NCBI GenBank assembly: GCA_035943995.1
Contig: DASZBS010000083.1
Coordinates: forward strand, 1-64,000
Source of the DNA: Vulcanimicrobium sp035943995
GTDB lineage: Bacteria > Vulcanimicrobiota > Vulcanimicrobiia > Vulcanimicrobiales > Vulcanimicrobiaceae
Length of the DNA stretch: 64,000 nucleotides
Direction of reading: 5' to 3'
Shown here: positions 52,114 through 61,485 of the stretch, piece by piece
How the letters are laid out: each line of letters opens with the position of its first letter
Position numbering within the stretch: the stretch's first letter is position 1
Notes under the pieces: model-generated
Database searches by the model: none
What the model saw: the letters and a program-made list of their open reading frames with translations, nothing else
Told to the model about the DNA's origin: nothing
Translations under genes and position numbers: made by a program

Positions 52114-55100
52114 CTATCGGTCGCGGTGGGGGATGATCCAGCTCGTACCGGGGATGTTGAGCCGGTCCGGCCACATGCGCTCGTACCACTGCGCGTACGT
52201 CACCTTCGTCCCCGCGAGCACCGGGTAGAAGAACGCGAACATCCCGACGACGACCGCGCCGTACACGCCCAACGTCCAGCGCGCGGTGTTCCACGAGAGC
52301 CGCCGCACGACGTAGCCGATCAGCACGACGTCGCACAACACGATCACCGCGAGGTTCGGGAAGAAGTGATACTCCCACATGATGCGCGGCGAGAACGCGT
52401 ACGGGATCCACTGGAACACGTAGGCGAGCACGAGCAGCGCGTAGCCCTTGTTCCGCTCGCGCCACGCGAGCCACGCGGTGAACGGCACCGAGACGAGCCC
52501 GAGCAAGAACACCGCGGGGTTGGGCAGCGCGAGGATCTCCGCGACGCAGCACGCGGCGCTGTTGGCGGCGTCGATCCCGGCGCGGAAGTCTTTGTAGTAG
52601 TACGACACGGGGATCTGCTCGATCGGCCATTGCCACCACCGCGAGGAGTACGGGTGCGTCGCGTTGGCGACGCCGTGGCTGTGGTACCAGTACATCTGCT
52701 GCTGCAGCGCGATGAGATCCGAGAAGCCGTTGCCCAGCCGGAAGAACGGGATGTAGCTGATCAGGTAGATCGTCGCCGCGGTGAACGCTGTCACGCCGAG
52801 CACGATGTCGATCGGGAACCCGCGCGGGTTGCCGTACAGCGCGCGGCCGGGAAAGAACCGCTGCGCGGAGACCAAGATGACGACGGACCAAACGATGCCC
52901 AAATCCAGGAAGCCGTTCCACTTGCTCGAGAGCAAGAGCCCGAGCGCGACGGCGAGCACGATCAGCCACACGCGCGCGCCGCCGGATTTCACCACAGGCG
53001 TTCCGTCGACCGACAACACCCCGCTCGGCGCGAACGCCGCGGTCCCGGCCGGCGTCGCGTACGTTTCGGCGCCCGCGCGGTCGACGCGCACCTTGAGCTC
53101 GGCCGAATCGGCTGCCTCCGGTTGCTGCACCGCGACGCGCCCGGCGGCATCCGTGGTGACGACCGTGCCGTCGGCGTACGACGTGACGCTGCCCGCGCGC
53201 GGACGGCGCGAGCCGATCCAGCGCGCGAGCAGGTACACGCCCACTTCGAAATACACGAACGCGACGACGTACGTCATCAGGCTCGGATCGACGTGCGCGA
53301 TGCCCGCCCCGATCTCGGCGCCGCGATTCGCCGGCACGGTGTTGATCAACCGGGCCAGCAGCGCGGCGGCGCCCGTGCCGATGACCATCGCGATCCAGAA
53401 CGGCACGCCGAACCGGCCGGGGATCAGCGGTTTGACGCGCACCTGCGCGGCGAGCAGATAGCGGTAGAGCGCGTAGAGCACCAGCAGCGCGAGCGTCGCG
53501 ATGGTGATCTCGCCCGTCGCGATGCGTTCCTCGACGAAGTGGAAGCCGTCGAGCGCGAGCAGCGCCGCCGCCGACGCGGCCAGCCACGTCTGCCCGGTGA
53601 GCCGCTTCGCGAACGCGTAGATCACGACGCACTCCAGCGAGCCGGTCGCGACGTTGAGGAAGCGCCAGCCGAACGACGTGTCGCCCAGGCCGTGCAATCC
53701 GCCCCAGATGAACATCGAGAGCGCGATCAGGAGCTTGGTGAACGGCGGGTGCGTCCACTCGAACTGCATGACGTTGCGCAGATACTCCTCGCCGGCGCGC
53801 GCGAAGTAGACCTCGTCGAAGATCTTCTCCGGCGGCCACGCCAGGCCGATCACCGCGATCACGAACGCGCCGAGCCCGATGCCGCCCGCGAACATCCAAT
53901 CGCGCCGCGTCATCGGCACGATCCCTTCGCGCGGGTCGAACCAGCCGCGCGCCTTGGCGGCGGCGGCGGCGAACGCGCGGTCCAGCGGCGACGGCGCGGC
54001 GTCCGCCGCGACTGTGCGGTCGGCGGCGCCGCCGAGGTAGAGATAGCCGAGCCAGAAGAACAGCACGACGTTCGCGAGCGCGGCGGGATGCGACACCGCC
54101 GGCCAGAGATCGCGCGCGTCGACGGCCGCGTGCGTCTCCATCGCGGTCTGGTACGCGAGCGAGTACGCGAGGTTGAGGTACATCGTCACGGTCAGCACGA
54201 ACGACGACCAGCCGCCGGTGCGGCCGAAGCCGATCAGCGGCACGGCGAGCAGGAACGCGCCGTAGACGTAGCGCTCGTGCATGCGGGTCGCCAGGATGAA
54301 GAACGCGAGCGCGCACAACAGCGCCGCTTCGAGCAGCGCGCGGTCGTCGCGCCGCTGCAGGTAGCGCCCGACGATCAGCGCGGTCGCGGCGACGACCAGC
54401 GCGATGCCCCACGCCGCCAGCGTGCCGAGCTGCGCGCCGAAGACGGACATCGGCACGTTGTCGGCCTGCCAGAACGGCTGGCGCAGCGCGTACAGGTTGA
54501 ACGCGTTGACCGAGTTGTACGCGTAGACGCCGCTGCCGAACGCGTAGCGCCCGAACAGCCAGCCGAACACGTCGGCGGCGGGGTGGAACAGCAGCCCGAC
54601 GACGAGCGCGAGCGCGAGCGCGGCGACGATCCCGGCGCCGGTCCCCGCGAGCCGGCGCGCGCGCACGGCGGCGTCGGTCGTCGCGAACGGATAGGCGACG
54701 AACAGCAGCGCGAGCGTCGCGGCCTGCGGTTTGATCAGAATCGAGAACGCGAACGCCAGCCACGCCAGCGTGACCCGCGGCACCGTCTTGTTCGGCTCGT
54801 CACCCGCGCGCAGCACAAACAGCAGCGCGACCAGCACGAGCCCCCACGACACGGAGTCCACTTGACCCCAGTACGCGGACGCGTAGATCGCCGCGGGGTT
54901 GAGCGCGAGCACCGCGGCCGCGATGAGCGCCGTCTTCTCCGCCGCGTAGCGGCGAACGATGAGGTACACCACCCACGCGTTCACGAGATCCATCGCGATC
55001 GCGGGCAGCTTGACCACGACGCGCAGGACCGGCCAGCCGTTCGCCGCGTCGCCGGCGCCGCCGACGAGCGCGTACAGTTTCGCGATCACCCACAGCACGA

Positions 55101-55335
55101 CGAAATAGCCCGGCGGGTAGTCCGAGAAGTTCGTCTTCGCATAGAACTGCCACGGCGGGTTGTCGCGCAGCGTCAGCGTCCACGACTCGAACGCCGCGAC
55201 GTCGTTGTGAAAGCCGTCGCTGGTGATGAACAGCAGCCGCAGGATCAAGCCCGCGCCGAGGATGGCGGCCAGCGGCGCGAGGACGCTGCGCGCCGAGGCA
55301 GCAGGCGCGAACGACGCGCGGGCGGAGGCGCTCAT
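52114..55335 (-). CDS. Two-module GT-C glycosyltransferase fused to a PMT (GT39) domain, copy 2
   Basis: A 1073-residue paralogue of the gene at 46404-49550, strongly similar along its whole length: LAAILGAGLILRLLF, DGFHNDVAAFESW and SDYPPGYFVVLW in module 1; KIFDEVYFARAGEEYL with the DE pair, THPPFTKLLIALSM and THPYSSRWWQWPIEQIP in the C-terminal PMT. The two copies differ most in the soluble insert near residues 690-800. ATG 55335 is preceded by GGAGG. The start overlaps the prenyl synthase end by four bases. Its place beside the prenyl synthase fits a polyprenyl-phosphate sugar donor. Confidence 0.86.
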   Translation of the reverse strand: MSASARASFAPAASARSVLAPLAAILGAGLILRLLFITSDGFHNDVAAFESWTLTLRDNPPWQFYAKTNFSDYPPGYFVVLWVIAKLYALVGGAGDAANGWPVLRVVVKLPAIAMDLVNAWVVYLIVRRYAAEKTALIAAAVLALNPAAIYASAYWGQVDSVSWGLVLVALLFVLRAGDEPNKTVPRVTLAWLAFAFSILIKPQAATLALLFVAYPFATTDAAVRARRLAGTGAGIVAALALALVVGLLFHPAADVFGWLFGRYAFGSGVYAYNSVNAFNLYALRQPFWQADNVPMSVFGAQLGTLAAWGIALVVAATALIVGRYLQRRDDRALLEAALLCALAFFILATRMHERYVYGAFLLAVPLIGFGRTGGWSSFVLTVTMYLNLAYSLAYQTAMETHAAVDARDLWPAVSHPAALANVVLFFWLGYLYLGGAADRTVAADAAPSPLDRAFAAAAAKARGWFDPREGIVPMTRRDWMFAGGIGLGAFVIAVIGLAWPPEKIFDEVYFARAGEEYLRNVMQFEWTHPPFTKLLIALSMFIWGGLHGLGDTSFGWRFLNVATGSLECVVIYAFAKRLTGQTWLAASAAALLALDGFHFVEERIATGEITIATLALLVLYALYRYLLAAQVRVKPLIPGRFGVPFWIAMVIGTGAAALLARLINTVPANRGAEIGAGIAHVDPSLMTYVVAFVYFEVGVYLLARWIGSRRPRAGSVTSYADGTVVTTDAAGRVAVQQPEAADSAELKVRVDRAGAETYATPAGTAAFAPSGVLSVDGTPVVKSGGARVWLIVLAVALGLLLSSKWNGFLDLGIVWSVVILVSAQRFFPGRALYGNPRGFPIDIVLGVTAFTAATIYLISYIPFFRLGNGFSDLIALQQQMYWYHSHGVANATHPYSSRWWQWPIEQIPVSYYYKDFRAGIDAANSAACCVAEILALPNPAVFLLGLVSVPFTAWLAWRERNKGYALLVLAYVFQWIPYAFSPRIMWEYHFFPNLAVIVLCDVVLIGYVVRRLSWNTARWTLGVYGAVVVGMFAFFYPVLAGTKVTYAQWYERMWPDRLNIPGTSWIIPHRDR

Positions 55336-56333
55336 GCGTTCCTCCGGGCAGCGCGCCGGAAGAACGCGCGGACGCGGCCGCTGCGGTCGATCCCGCGCGA
55401 GTCCGCCAGGCCGTCGGCCGCATCGAGTTCGGCGCGCGCGGCGCCGCCGGCCGCATCGCGGGCGCCGAGCCGGTCGAGCGCCGCGACGGTCGCTTCCACG
55501 CCGGCGGGGTCGAGCTCCGTGCCGCGCGCGTACGCCGCCGCGATGGTGTCGCGCGCGCGCGATGGCGGTCCGGCCAGCGCCCACACCACGGGGAACGTCC
55601 ACTTGCGCTTGGCGAGGTCGCCGCACGGCTTGCCGGTAGCAGCGAAGTCGCCCCAGGTCCCCAAGATGTCGTCCTCGATCTGGAACGCGATCCCGTAGGC
55701 CTGGCCGAGCCGCGCGTACGCCCCGGCGCGCGCCGCGTCCGTGCCGGCGGCGAGCGAGCCCAGCTCGCAGGCCGCGCCAAAGAGCGCCGCGGTCTTCCCG
55801 CCGATCATCGCCCGGTAGTCGTCCATCGTCACCCGCGGTTCGCTTTCGAACGCGATGTCCCGTCCCTGCCCGTTGCACATCGCGAGGTGCGCGGCAAGCA
55901 GGACGCGGGTCATCGCCAGCTTGCGTTCCGGCGGCGCGGGGCTCCCGTCGAGCAGGGTGAGGTACGCGACCGAGCACAGGGCGTCGCCCGCGTTGATCCC
56001 GTGCGGCGCGCCGAAGCGCGCCCACACCGTCTCGCGCCCGCGCCGCAACCGGTCGCCGTCCTCGATGTCGTCGTGGATCAGCGAGAACTCGTGGATGATC
56101 TCGACCGCGCACGCGGCGTCGATGGCCTCGGCCGGCCCGCCGCCCTCTTCGCCGGCGACTTCGAACACGAGCCGCGAGCGCAGCCGCTTGCCGCGCCGCG
56201 AGCTGCCGGCGCCGCCTTCGCCGAAACCGAAATGATACCGGATCTGCGCGCCGGTCGCGGAGCCGTCGTCGAATCGCGCGACCGCCCGTTCGAGGGCGGC
56301 TTCGAGACTATCCAGCGTGGGCGGCGAGTGCAT
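55332..56333 (-). CDS. Polyprenyl (isoprenyl) diphosphate synthase
   Basis: A 333-residue trans-prenyltransferase of the IdsA/IspB superfamily: SLIHDDIEDGDRLRRGRET carries the first aspartate-rich motif DDxxD, and AFQIEDDILGTWGD carries the second as DDxxG. RGKRLRSRLVFEV, INAGDALCSVAYL and MIGGKTAALFGAACELGS are as expected. It extends allylic diphosphates with IPP. Product length cannot be set from the sequence alone. The start overlaps the ispH end by 26 bases, coupling it to its substrate pathway. Confidence 0.93.
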   Translation of the reverse strand: MHSPPTLDSLEAALERAVARFDDGSATGAQIRYHFGFGEGGAGSSRRGKRLRSRLVFEVAGEEGGGPAEAIDAACAVEIIHEFSLIHDDIEDGDRLRRGRETVWARFGAPHGINAGDALCSVAYLTLLDGSPAPPERKLAMTRVLLAAHLAMCNGQGRDIAFESEPRVTMDDYRAMIGGKTAALFGAACELGSLAAGTDAARAGAYARLGQAYGIAFQIEDDILGTWGDFAATGKPCGDLAKRKWTFPVVWALAGPPSRARDTIAAAYARGTELDPAGVEATVAALDRLGARDAAGGAARAELDAADGLADSRGIDRSGRVRAFFRRAARRNA

Positions 56334-57153
56334 CCATCCGGTCCGCGACCCGGTCGACCAGCCAACCCGGCGTCGACGCGCCCGACATCAGCCCGGCCGT
56401 GCCGACGCCCGCAAACCACTCGGCTTGCAACTCGTCGGGGCCCTCGATGTGGAACGCCCGCGCGCCGTTGATCGCGGCCAGCTCGGCGAGGTGCTTCGTG
56501 TTCGCCGAGGTCTTGCCGCCGACGACGACCATCACCTCGACCTCGTGCGCGAGCGCCTCGACCTCGCTCTGGCGGTTCTTGGTGTCGGTGCAGATCGTGT
56601 TGATCGCGCGCACTTCGTAGTATTTGTCGCTGAGCTTGCGGACGATCTCGGTGAAGCCGGGGCCGTTCCACGTCGACTGCACGACGACGCCCACCCGGCT
56701 CGCGCGCGGCAGCGCATCGACGTCCTCGGCTTTGGTGATGCACCAAGCGCCGGGGACATGCGAGAGCGTCCCCTTGACCTCGGGGTGGTCGGGGTCGCCG
56801 ACGACGACGATCTTGTAGCCTTCGGCGCGGAGCTTCTCGGCTTGGACGTGGATCTTCGTGACCATCGGGCACGTGGCGTCGATGACGGTGAGGCCGCGCT
56901 CCTTGGCCGCATCGAGGACCTCGACCGGCAGGCCGTGCGCGCGCACGAACAGCGCTTCGGTGTCGACCTCGTCGATCGACGAGGCGTTCTTGAGCCCTTT
57001 GGCGGCCAGCGACGCGACCATCTGCGGGTTGTGCACGACGTGGCCGAGCGTCGTCACGCCGGCGCCGAGCCGCTCCACCGCTTCTTCCGCCTTCTTGACC
57101 GTGATGGCGACGCCGAAGCAAAACCCCTGGGTCTTCGCCCGCTTGATGATCAC
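56308..57153 (-). CDS. ispH: 4-hydroxy-3-methylbut-2-enyl diphosphate reductase
   Basis: A 281-residue IspH with the three iron-sulfur cysteines: GFCFGVAIT, VIDATCPMVTK and INTICTDTKNRQ. Two active-site histidines are in LGHVVHNPQMV and VVVGDPDHPEVKG. It makes IPP and DMAPP, the last MEP-pathway step. The start overlaps plsC by four bases; order cmk-plsC-ispH is that of clostridia, where an S1 gene follows. Here a prenyl synthase follows instead. Confidence 0.97.
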   Translation of the reverse strand: MIIKRAKTQGFCFGVAITVKKAEEAVERLGAGVTTLGHVVHNPQMVASLAAKGLKNASSIDEVDTEALFVRAHGLPVEVLDAAKERGLTVIDATCPMVTKIHVQAEKLRAEGYKIVVVGDPDHPEVKGTLSHVPGAWCITKAEDVDALPRASRVGVVVQSTWNGPGFTEIVRKLSDKYYEVRAINTICTDTKNRQSEVEALAHEVEVMVVVGGKTSANTKHLAELAAINGARAFHIEGPDELQAEWFAGVGTAGLMSGASTPGWLVDRVADRMDALAAHAG

Positions 57154-57737
57154 CGATTGCTCTCCTCGAGCGTGCGGATCCGCTGCATGATCTCCGCCGC
57201 TCCCTTCTCCAAACCGTCGCCGTCCGACTTCCGGTTCCGCACGACGTGCATCGGATCGCCGAATACCACGGTTACCCTGCCGAACGGCCGCAGGCGCCGG
57301 GTCCCCACGATCGCGGCCGGGATGACGGGCGCGCCGGACGCCGCGGCGAGGAAGGCCGCGCCGGCCTTCTCCTCGTTGGTCCCGGTCACGTTGCGGCCGC
57401 CCTCAGGGAAGATGCCCACGCAGCGGCCTTCCTTGAGCATCCGCAGCGAGGCGCGCAGCGCGGCCGTACCGCCGGCCTGCCGGTCGACCGGGAACGCGTA
57501 CAGCCACGGCAGGATCGTCTTGAGGACCGGCAGCGCGAACAATTCTTTCTTGGCCATGTACGACACGGGCCGCGGGAGCGCGACGCCGAGGATCGGCGGA
57601 TCGAAGTTGGAGATGTGGTTGGCCGCGACGATCACGCCGCCGTCGCGCGGGATCTTCTCGGCGCCGACGACGCGATAGCGGAACCCGATGCGGAAGATCG
57701 CGCCGACGACGATGTGCGCGAAACGGTAGAACGTCAC
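57150..57737 (-). CDS. plsC: 1-acyl-sn-glycerol-3-phosphate acyltransferase
   Basis: A 195-residue acyltransferase of the PlsC family: an N-terminal hydrophobic segment, AANHISNFDPPI with the NHxxxxD catalytic motif, FPVDRQAGGTAALRASL and GIFPEGGRNVTG with the FPEG site. It adds the second acyl chain to lysophosphatidate at the membrane. PlsX and the Fak system in this window supply earlier acyl donors. It overlaps cmk and ispH by four bases each. Confidence 0.95.
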   Translation of the reverse strand: MTFYRFAHIVVGAIFRIGFRYRVVGAEKIPRDGGVIVAANHISNFDPPILGVALPRPVSYMAKKELFALPVLKTILPWLYAFPVDRQAGGTAALRASLRMLKEGRCVGIFPEGGRNVTGTNEEKAGAAFLAAASGAPVIPAAIVGTRRLRPFGRVTVVFGDPMHVVRNRKSDGDGLEKGAAEIMQRIRTLEESNR

Positions 57738-58417
57738 GCGCGCGCGGCGTCCATCGCGGCGCGCATCCGGGCGACGACTTCGTGTGGCTGCATGTCGGTG
57801 GAGTCGATCGTGATCGCGTCGGCTGCGGCGCGCAGCGGCGAGGCCGCGCGCGTGGAGTCGAGCCGGTCGCGCTCGACGATCTGCGCGCGCACCTCGTCGA
57901 AGGGCACGTCGAGCCCGCGGTCGTGAAACTCGGCTTGCCGCCGCCGCGCGCGCTCGTCGACCGACGCGGTGAGGAAGAACTTGTGGCGCGCGTCGGGGAG
58001 CACGACGGTGCCGATGTCGCGTCCGGCCATGACGACGGGGCCGTGCGCCGCGATCGCGCGCTGCCGCGCGACGAGATCGGTGCGAATCGCGGGGAGTGCC
58101 GCGACCGACGACACCGCCGCCGCGACGTCGGGATCGAAAAGGCGTTCGCCGGTGTTGCGGCCGTCGACGAGCACGCGATAGCCCGCGGTCATGGCGGCAT
58201 CGGTGACGATGGCGATGGTGTGATGCGCCAGCATGGCGACGAGGCCGGACTCGTTGTCGAGGTCGACCCCGTTGCGCAGCGCGAGATACGCAACGGCTCG
58301 GTACATCGCACCTGTGTCGAGATAAAGGAAATCTAACGCCGAAGCCAACAGTTTTGCCACCGTTGTCTTACCGCTCGCTGACCAGCCGTCTATGGCGACG
58401 TTGCTATTCTCCGACAT
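57734..58417 (-). CDS. cmk: Cytidylate kinase
   Basis: A 227-residue NMP kinase: P-loop GWSASGKTT (Trp-Ser in place of the usual Pro-Ala), FLYLDTGAMYRAVA for the nucleotide site, VVMAGRDIGTVVLPDA and the lid RARRRQAEFHDRGL. It phosphorylates CMP/dCMP. Its first 14 bases overlap the end of the damaged zinc-ribbon nuclease gene upstream. It starts the cmk-plsC-ispH run. Confidence 0.95.
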   Translation of the reverse strand: MSENSNVAIDGWSASGKTTVAKLLASALDFLYLDTGAMYRAVAYLALRNGVDLDNESGLVAMLAHHTIAIVTDAAMTAGYRVLVDGRNTGERLFDPDVAAAVSSVAALPAIRTDLVARQRAIAAHGPVVMAGRDIGTVVLPDARHKFFLTASVDERARRRQAEFHDRGLDVPFDEVRAQIVERDRLDSTRAASPLRAAADAITIDSTDMQPHEVVARMRAAMDAARA

Positions 58418-59668
58418 CGACGCGCCTGCTCTTTCGGCTTCTCCAGCAGGTTCCTTCGGCTCGCCGTGCGCGCCAGCATAGTGGACAGCCCCGATCGATC
58501 AAACGATAATAGCCACTGCCCGAAAAGATCCTATGACAGAATCCACACCGCCAATGGTAATGATGATCCACTCCGCGATACTCGTCGTCAATCAGAGCGA
58601 GATTCAAGCGGTTAGCCGCACCTCTCAAACGTTCCAAGCCGCTCAGACTTCGCGGCGAACAGATCCTCATCAGATTGCCCGGCGGGGCCTCGATTCCGTG
58701 TCGATGGAGGGCCTCCGCGACATGTTGAAAGACCGCTTGCGGATCGTAAACCGCGTTAGGCGGCATTTCGTCGATAGGGATCAGCATGATGCCGCGCTCG
58801 GCGCAGCGGGCTGCCTTTTCCGCGTCGCGGCGCTTGACTGAAGCAAAGTTCGCCGCGAAGCGATTTCCTTTCGCGATAGTGCCTGAAGCCCTGATATTCG
58901 AACGCTAGCCCGAGTTCAGGACTGTAGCCGTCGAGCTCAAGTCTGCCTCCGCGGCTCGACGTTAACCAATGTGGATGTTTCAGCGGGAAATCGGTATGAA
59001 AGACCGATTCGAACACCGCGCGCACCGCGTTCTCACCGACTCGCGCGTAGCATGAACGACACCCACGGCGGCGTCGGAAGTCATGAACGGTTCGTGTCGA
59101 CCGATGTCCATTCGGACAACGAACGCTGATGCGGGAAGCGTTTCTGTATGTGCTTTCAGTGGTGACGAGCGACCAACCGTGTTCGCGAACGATTTGCTCA
59201 ACCTCTGCGTAAGGTTTCCGATGTAACAGGTTAAGCTTGTCGGCCTTACAGCGCGCGCCATAGCTTCCGTTTCGACAAAGCCCCGCGAATTGATAGTCTT
59301 TGCGACCCATGTTTATTGCACAAAATCCGCGCATAGGATTGGCCGCGTTCGAGTCGCCCGTCAAGCAACACACCGCCGCGCATAGTTACATAGGCCGCCA
59401 GACGATCGCGGGTTCCTGTGCGGGCATTGACCGCAGAGGATTCCCGCGTACACGCCGTGCACCACGACAGAAATCGGCTTCTATCGCGGTTCGCTGCGGC
59501 AAGAAACGGGCCGTGCCGCGGACAGTGCAACCGAATGCGAACTTTCCACCGTTCTCCGGAGGGCACGCGTTGAGAGCCGATGAGTACGATTCCGGCGTCG
59601 GCCGCAACGGATGCGAGAACCTTGAGTTTTTCGTCAACAGCCACACTGATACGATAGTCGATGATCAT
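58404..59668 (-). pseudogene. Frameshifted zinc-ribbon protein with VSR-like (PD-(D/E)XK) nuclease domain
   Basis: Three successive frames make one protein. Part 1 (59668 to about 59260) has zinc-ribbon pairs RLHCPRHGPF/SWCTAC and ILCNKHG. Part 2 (to about 58850) has VRCPNGHRSTRTV/RGCRSC and then LELDGYSPELGLAFEYQGF, the D and ExQ of a VSR-like nuclease core. Part 3 (from about 58850) has KRRDAEKAARCAERGIMLI and a last ribbon HWRCGFCHRIF/GCPLC. Stops interrupt each junction (near 59255 and 58850), so two frameshifts are needed. DNA here is clearly lower in GC than the genes around it, a sign of recent transfer. Likely dead; an assembly with both indels corrected would restore a 400-residue nuclease. 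Confidence 0.8.
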
Positions 59669-59688
59669 GCCAGGCCCATGGCACTCTC

Positions 59689-61029
59689 ATGCGCGAATAT
59701 GCGCTCGTGGCCAAGGCGAGGTCGGTCTATTTCTGTACCGGGTGTGGGTTCGAGTCGGCGCGCTGGCTCGGGCGCTGTCCGTCGTGCGAGGCGTGGAACA
59801 CGTTCGAGGACGCGCCCGTCGTCAAGCCGGCGAAGTCCGCGCAGGCGCGTGCCGTGGCGCCGCTGCGCGTGGCAGGGCCTGTTCCGCTCGCGGCGATCGA
59901 CGACACGCGCGTCGCGCGGCGGCGCACCGGGATGGCGGAGTTCGATGCGCTCCTCGGCGGCGGGATCGTGCCCGGCAGCCTCGTGCTGCTCGGCGGTCCG
60001 CCCGGCGCCGGCAAGTCGACGCTGCTGCTGCAGCTCGCGACGACGCTCGCGCGGCGCGGCGCGCGTGCCGTGTACGTGTGCGGCGAGGAGTCGGCCGCAC
60101 AGACGAAGCTGCGCGCGCAGCGCGTCGGCGCCGCCGAGACGCTGCTGGTGTTTCCGGAGACGAACCTGCGCGCGATCCTCGACGCGCTCGAGCGCGACGT
60201 GCCCGAGATCCTCGTCATCGACTCCATTCAGACCATGTGGCTGCCCGACGTGGAGTCGTTCGCCGGCAGCGTGTCACAGGTGCGCGACTGCACGCAAGTG
60301 CTCATGGAGTTCTGCAAGCGCACCGGCTGCGCCACGTTCGTCGTCGGCCACGTCACCAAGGACGGTGCGATCGCGGGCCCGCGGCTGCTGGAGCACCTCG
60401 TCGACACCGTGCTGTACTTCGAAGGCGATCAGTCCGGCGAGTACCGCATCGTGCGCGCGTACAAGAACCGCTTCGGCGGGATCGACGAGATCTGCGTCTT
60501 CTCGATGGACGACCGCGGGCTGCACGAAGTTGCCGATCCGTCGGCGCTCTTTCTGCACGGGCGCGGCCCGCGGCCCAGCGGCACGTGCGTCGTGCCGACG
60601 CTGGTCGGCATGCGGCCGGTGCTCGTCGAGATCCAAGCGCTCGTCGGCGAGGCCGCGTACGGCACGCCGCGCCGGCTCGCCGCCAACGTCGATGCGGCGC
60701 GCATGGCGATGATCATCGCGATCCTCGAGCGGCGCGCGGGGCTGAACCTCGGCGGCAACGACGTGTACTGCTCGGTCGCCGGCGGTTTGCGCATCTCCGA
60801 GACGGGCGCCGACCTTGGGATCGCGCTGGCGATCGCGTCGGCGTTTCGCGACGTTCCGCTCGGCGCCGGAACCGTCGCGTTCGGTGAGCTCGGCCTTTCG
60901 GGCGAGGTGCGCAGCGTGTCGCAGCCGGCGCGGCGGGCCGCCGAAGCGACGAAGCTCGGCTTCACCCGGCTGATCGGGCCCGACAGCGCCCGCGACCTCG
61001 CCGCGGCGATACGCCTTGCGTTCGACTGA
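59689..61029 (+). CDS. radA: DNA repair protein RadA
   Basis: A 446-residue RadA/Sms. Zinc finger FCTGCGFESARWLGRCPSC at the start; RecA-like ATPase with Walker A GGPPGAGKST, EILVIDSIQTM as Walker B and the RadA-specific KNRFG (AYKNRFGGIDE); and a Lon-protease-like C-domain (SVAGGLRISETGADLGIALA, FGELGLSGEVRSV). It drives branch migration in recombination. ATG 59689 is used; GTG 59707 (MAKARSVYF) matches the usual RadA start better. In Bacillus radA is upstream of yacL-ispDF; here it is on the other strand 20 kb away and disA is missing. Confidence 0.96.
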   Translation: MREYALVAKARSVYFCTGCGFESARWLGRCPSCEAWNTFEDAPVVKPAKSAQARAVAPLRVAGPVPLAAIDDTRVARRRTGMAEFDALLGGGIVPGSLVLLGGPPGAGKSTLLLQLATTLARRGARAVYVCGEESAAQTKLRAQRVGAAETLLVFPETNLRAILDALERDVPEILVIDSIQTMWLPDVESFAGSVSQVRDCTQVLMEFCKRTGCATFVVGHVTKDGAIAGPRLLEHLVDTVLYFEGDQSGEYRIVRAYKNRFGGIDEICVFSMDDRGLHEVADPSALFLHGRGPRPSGTCVVPTLVGMRPVLVEIQALVGEAAYGTPRRLAANVDAARMAMIIAILERRAGLNLGGNDVYCSVAGGLRISETGADLGIALAIASAFRDVPLGAGTVAFGELGLSGEVRSVSQPARRAAEATKLGFTRLIGPDSARDLAAAIRLAFD

Positions 61030-61035
61030 CGTTCG

Positions 61036-61485
61036 ATGAAACGTAGCGCCGCGCTCCTCGCCATCGTGCTCATCGGCGGGTGCGCGCGGACCGAGGTGCG
61101 GGCCGAGCGGTCTTCACCCCCGTCGTCGTCCCGCGCTCACCGAGACGCGATCGATGCGATGGATCAGGATGTCATCGCGCGGCTCAAGAACAATGGTTCC
61201 GACGTGACGAAGCCGACCGATATCGTACACTACCTCTACATCCTGCTGCGCCGTGATGCCGAGGAGGCGTCGCGGCGGTCGCACGCGGCCGCGTATCGCG
61301 CCGCGGTCGAAGAACCGCTCGGGAAACTTCCGAACGGAACGACCGAAAAACGGTATTCGGTTGTGGCACACCAGACCGCCGTTCCGTCGATCGAAAACAT
61401 TCGCCGGGCGCGCGCCTTCTTCGAAGCGCTGGCGCGGCGGTTCGGCGGGGAATACGACGGCTGGGAAGCGGCCGTCGTCAAGTGA
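61036..61485 (+). CDS. Lipoprotein with RraB-like (RNase E regulator) domain
   Basis: A 149-residue protein with a lipoprotein signal MKRSAALLAIVLIGGC. The mature part follows the RraB/DUF695-like fold: DVIARLKNNGSDVTKP, DIVHYLYILLRRDAEEA, VVAHQTAVPSIENI, and a final FGGEYDGWEAAV, which is a clear family signature. RraB proteins normally sit in the cytosol and inhibit RNase E; a lipid-anchored exported form would have another role. It overlaps the S9 peptidase gene by four bases. Confidence 0.75.
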   Translation: MKRSAALLAIVLIGGCARTEVRAERSSPPSSSRAHRDAIDAMDQDVIARLKNNGSDVTKPTDIVHYLYILLRRDAEEASRRSHAAAYRAAVEEPLGKLPNGTTEKRYSVVAHQTAVPSIENIRRARAFFEALARRFGGEYDGWEAAVVK

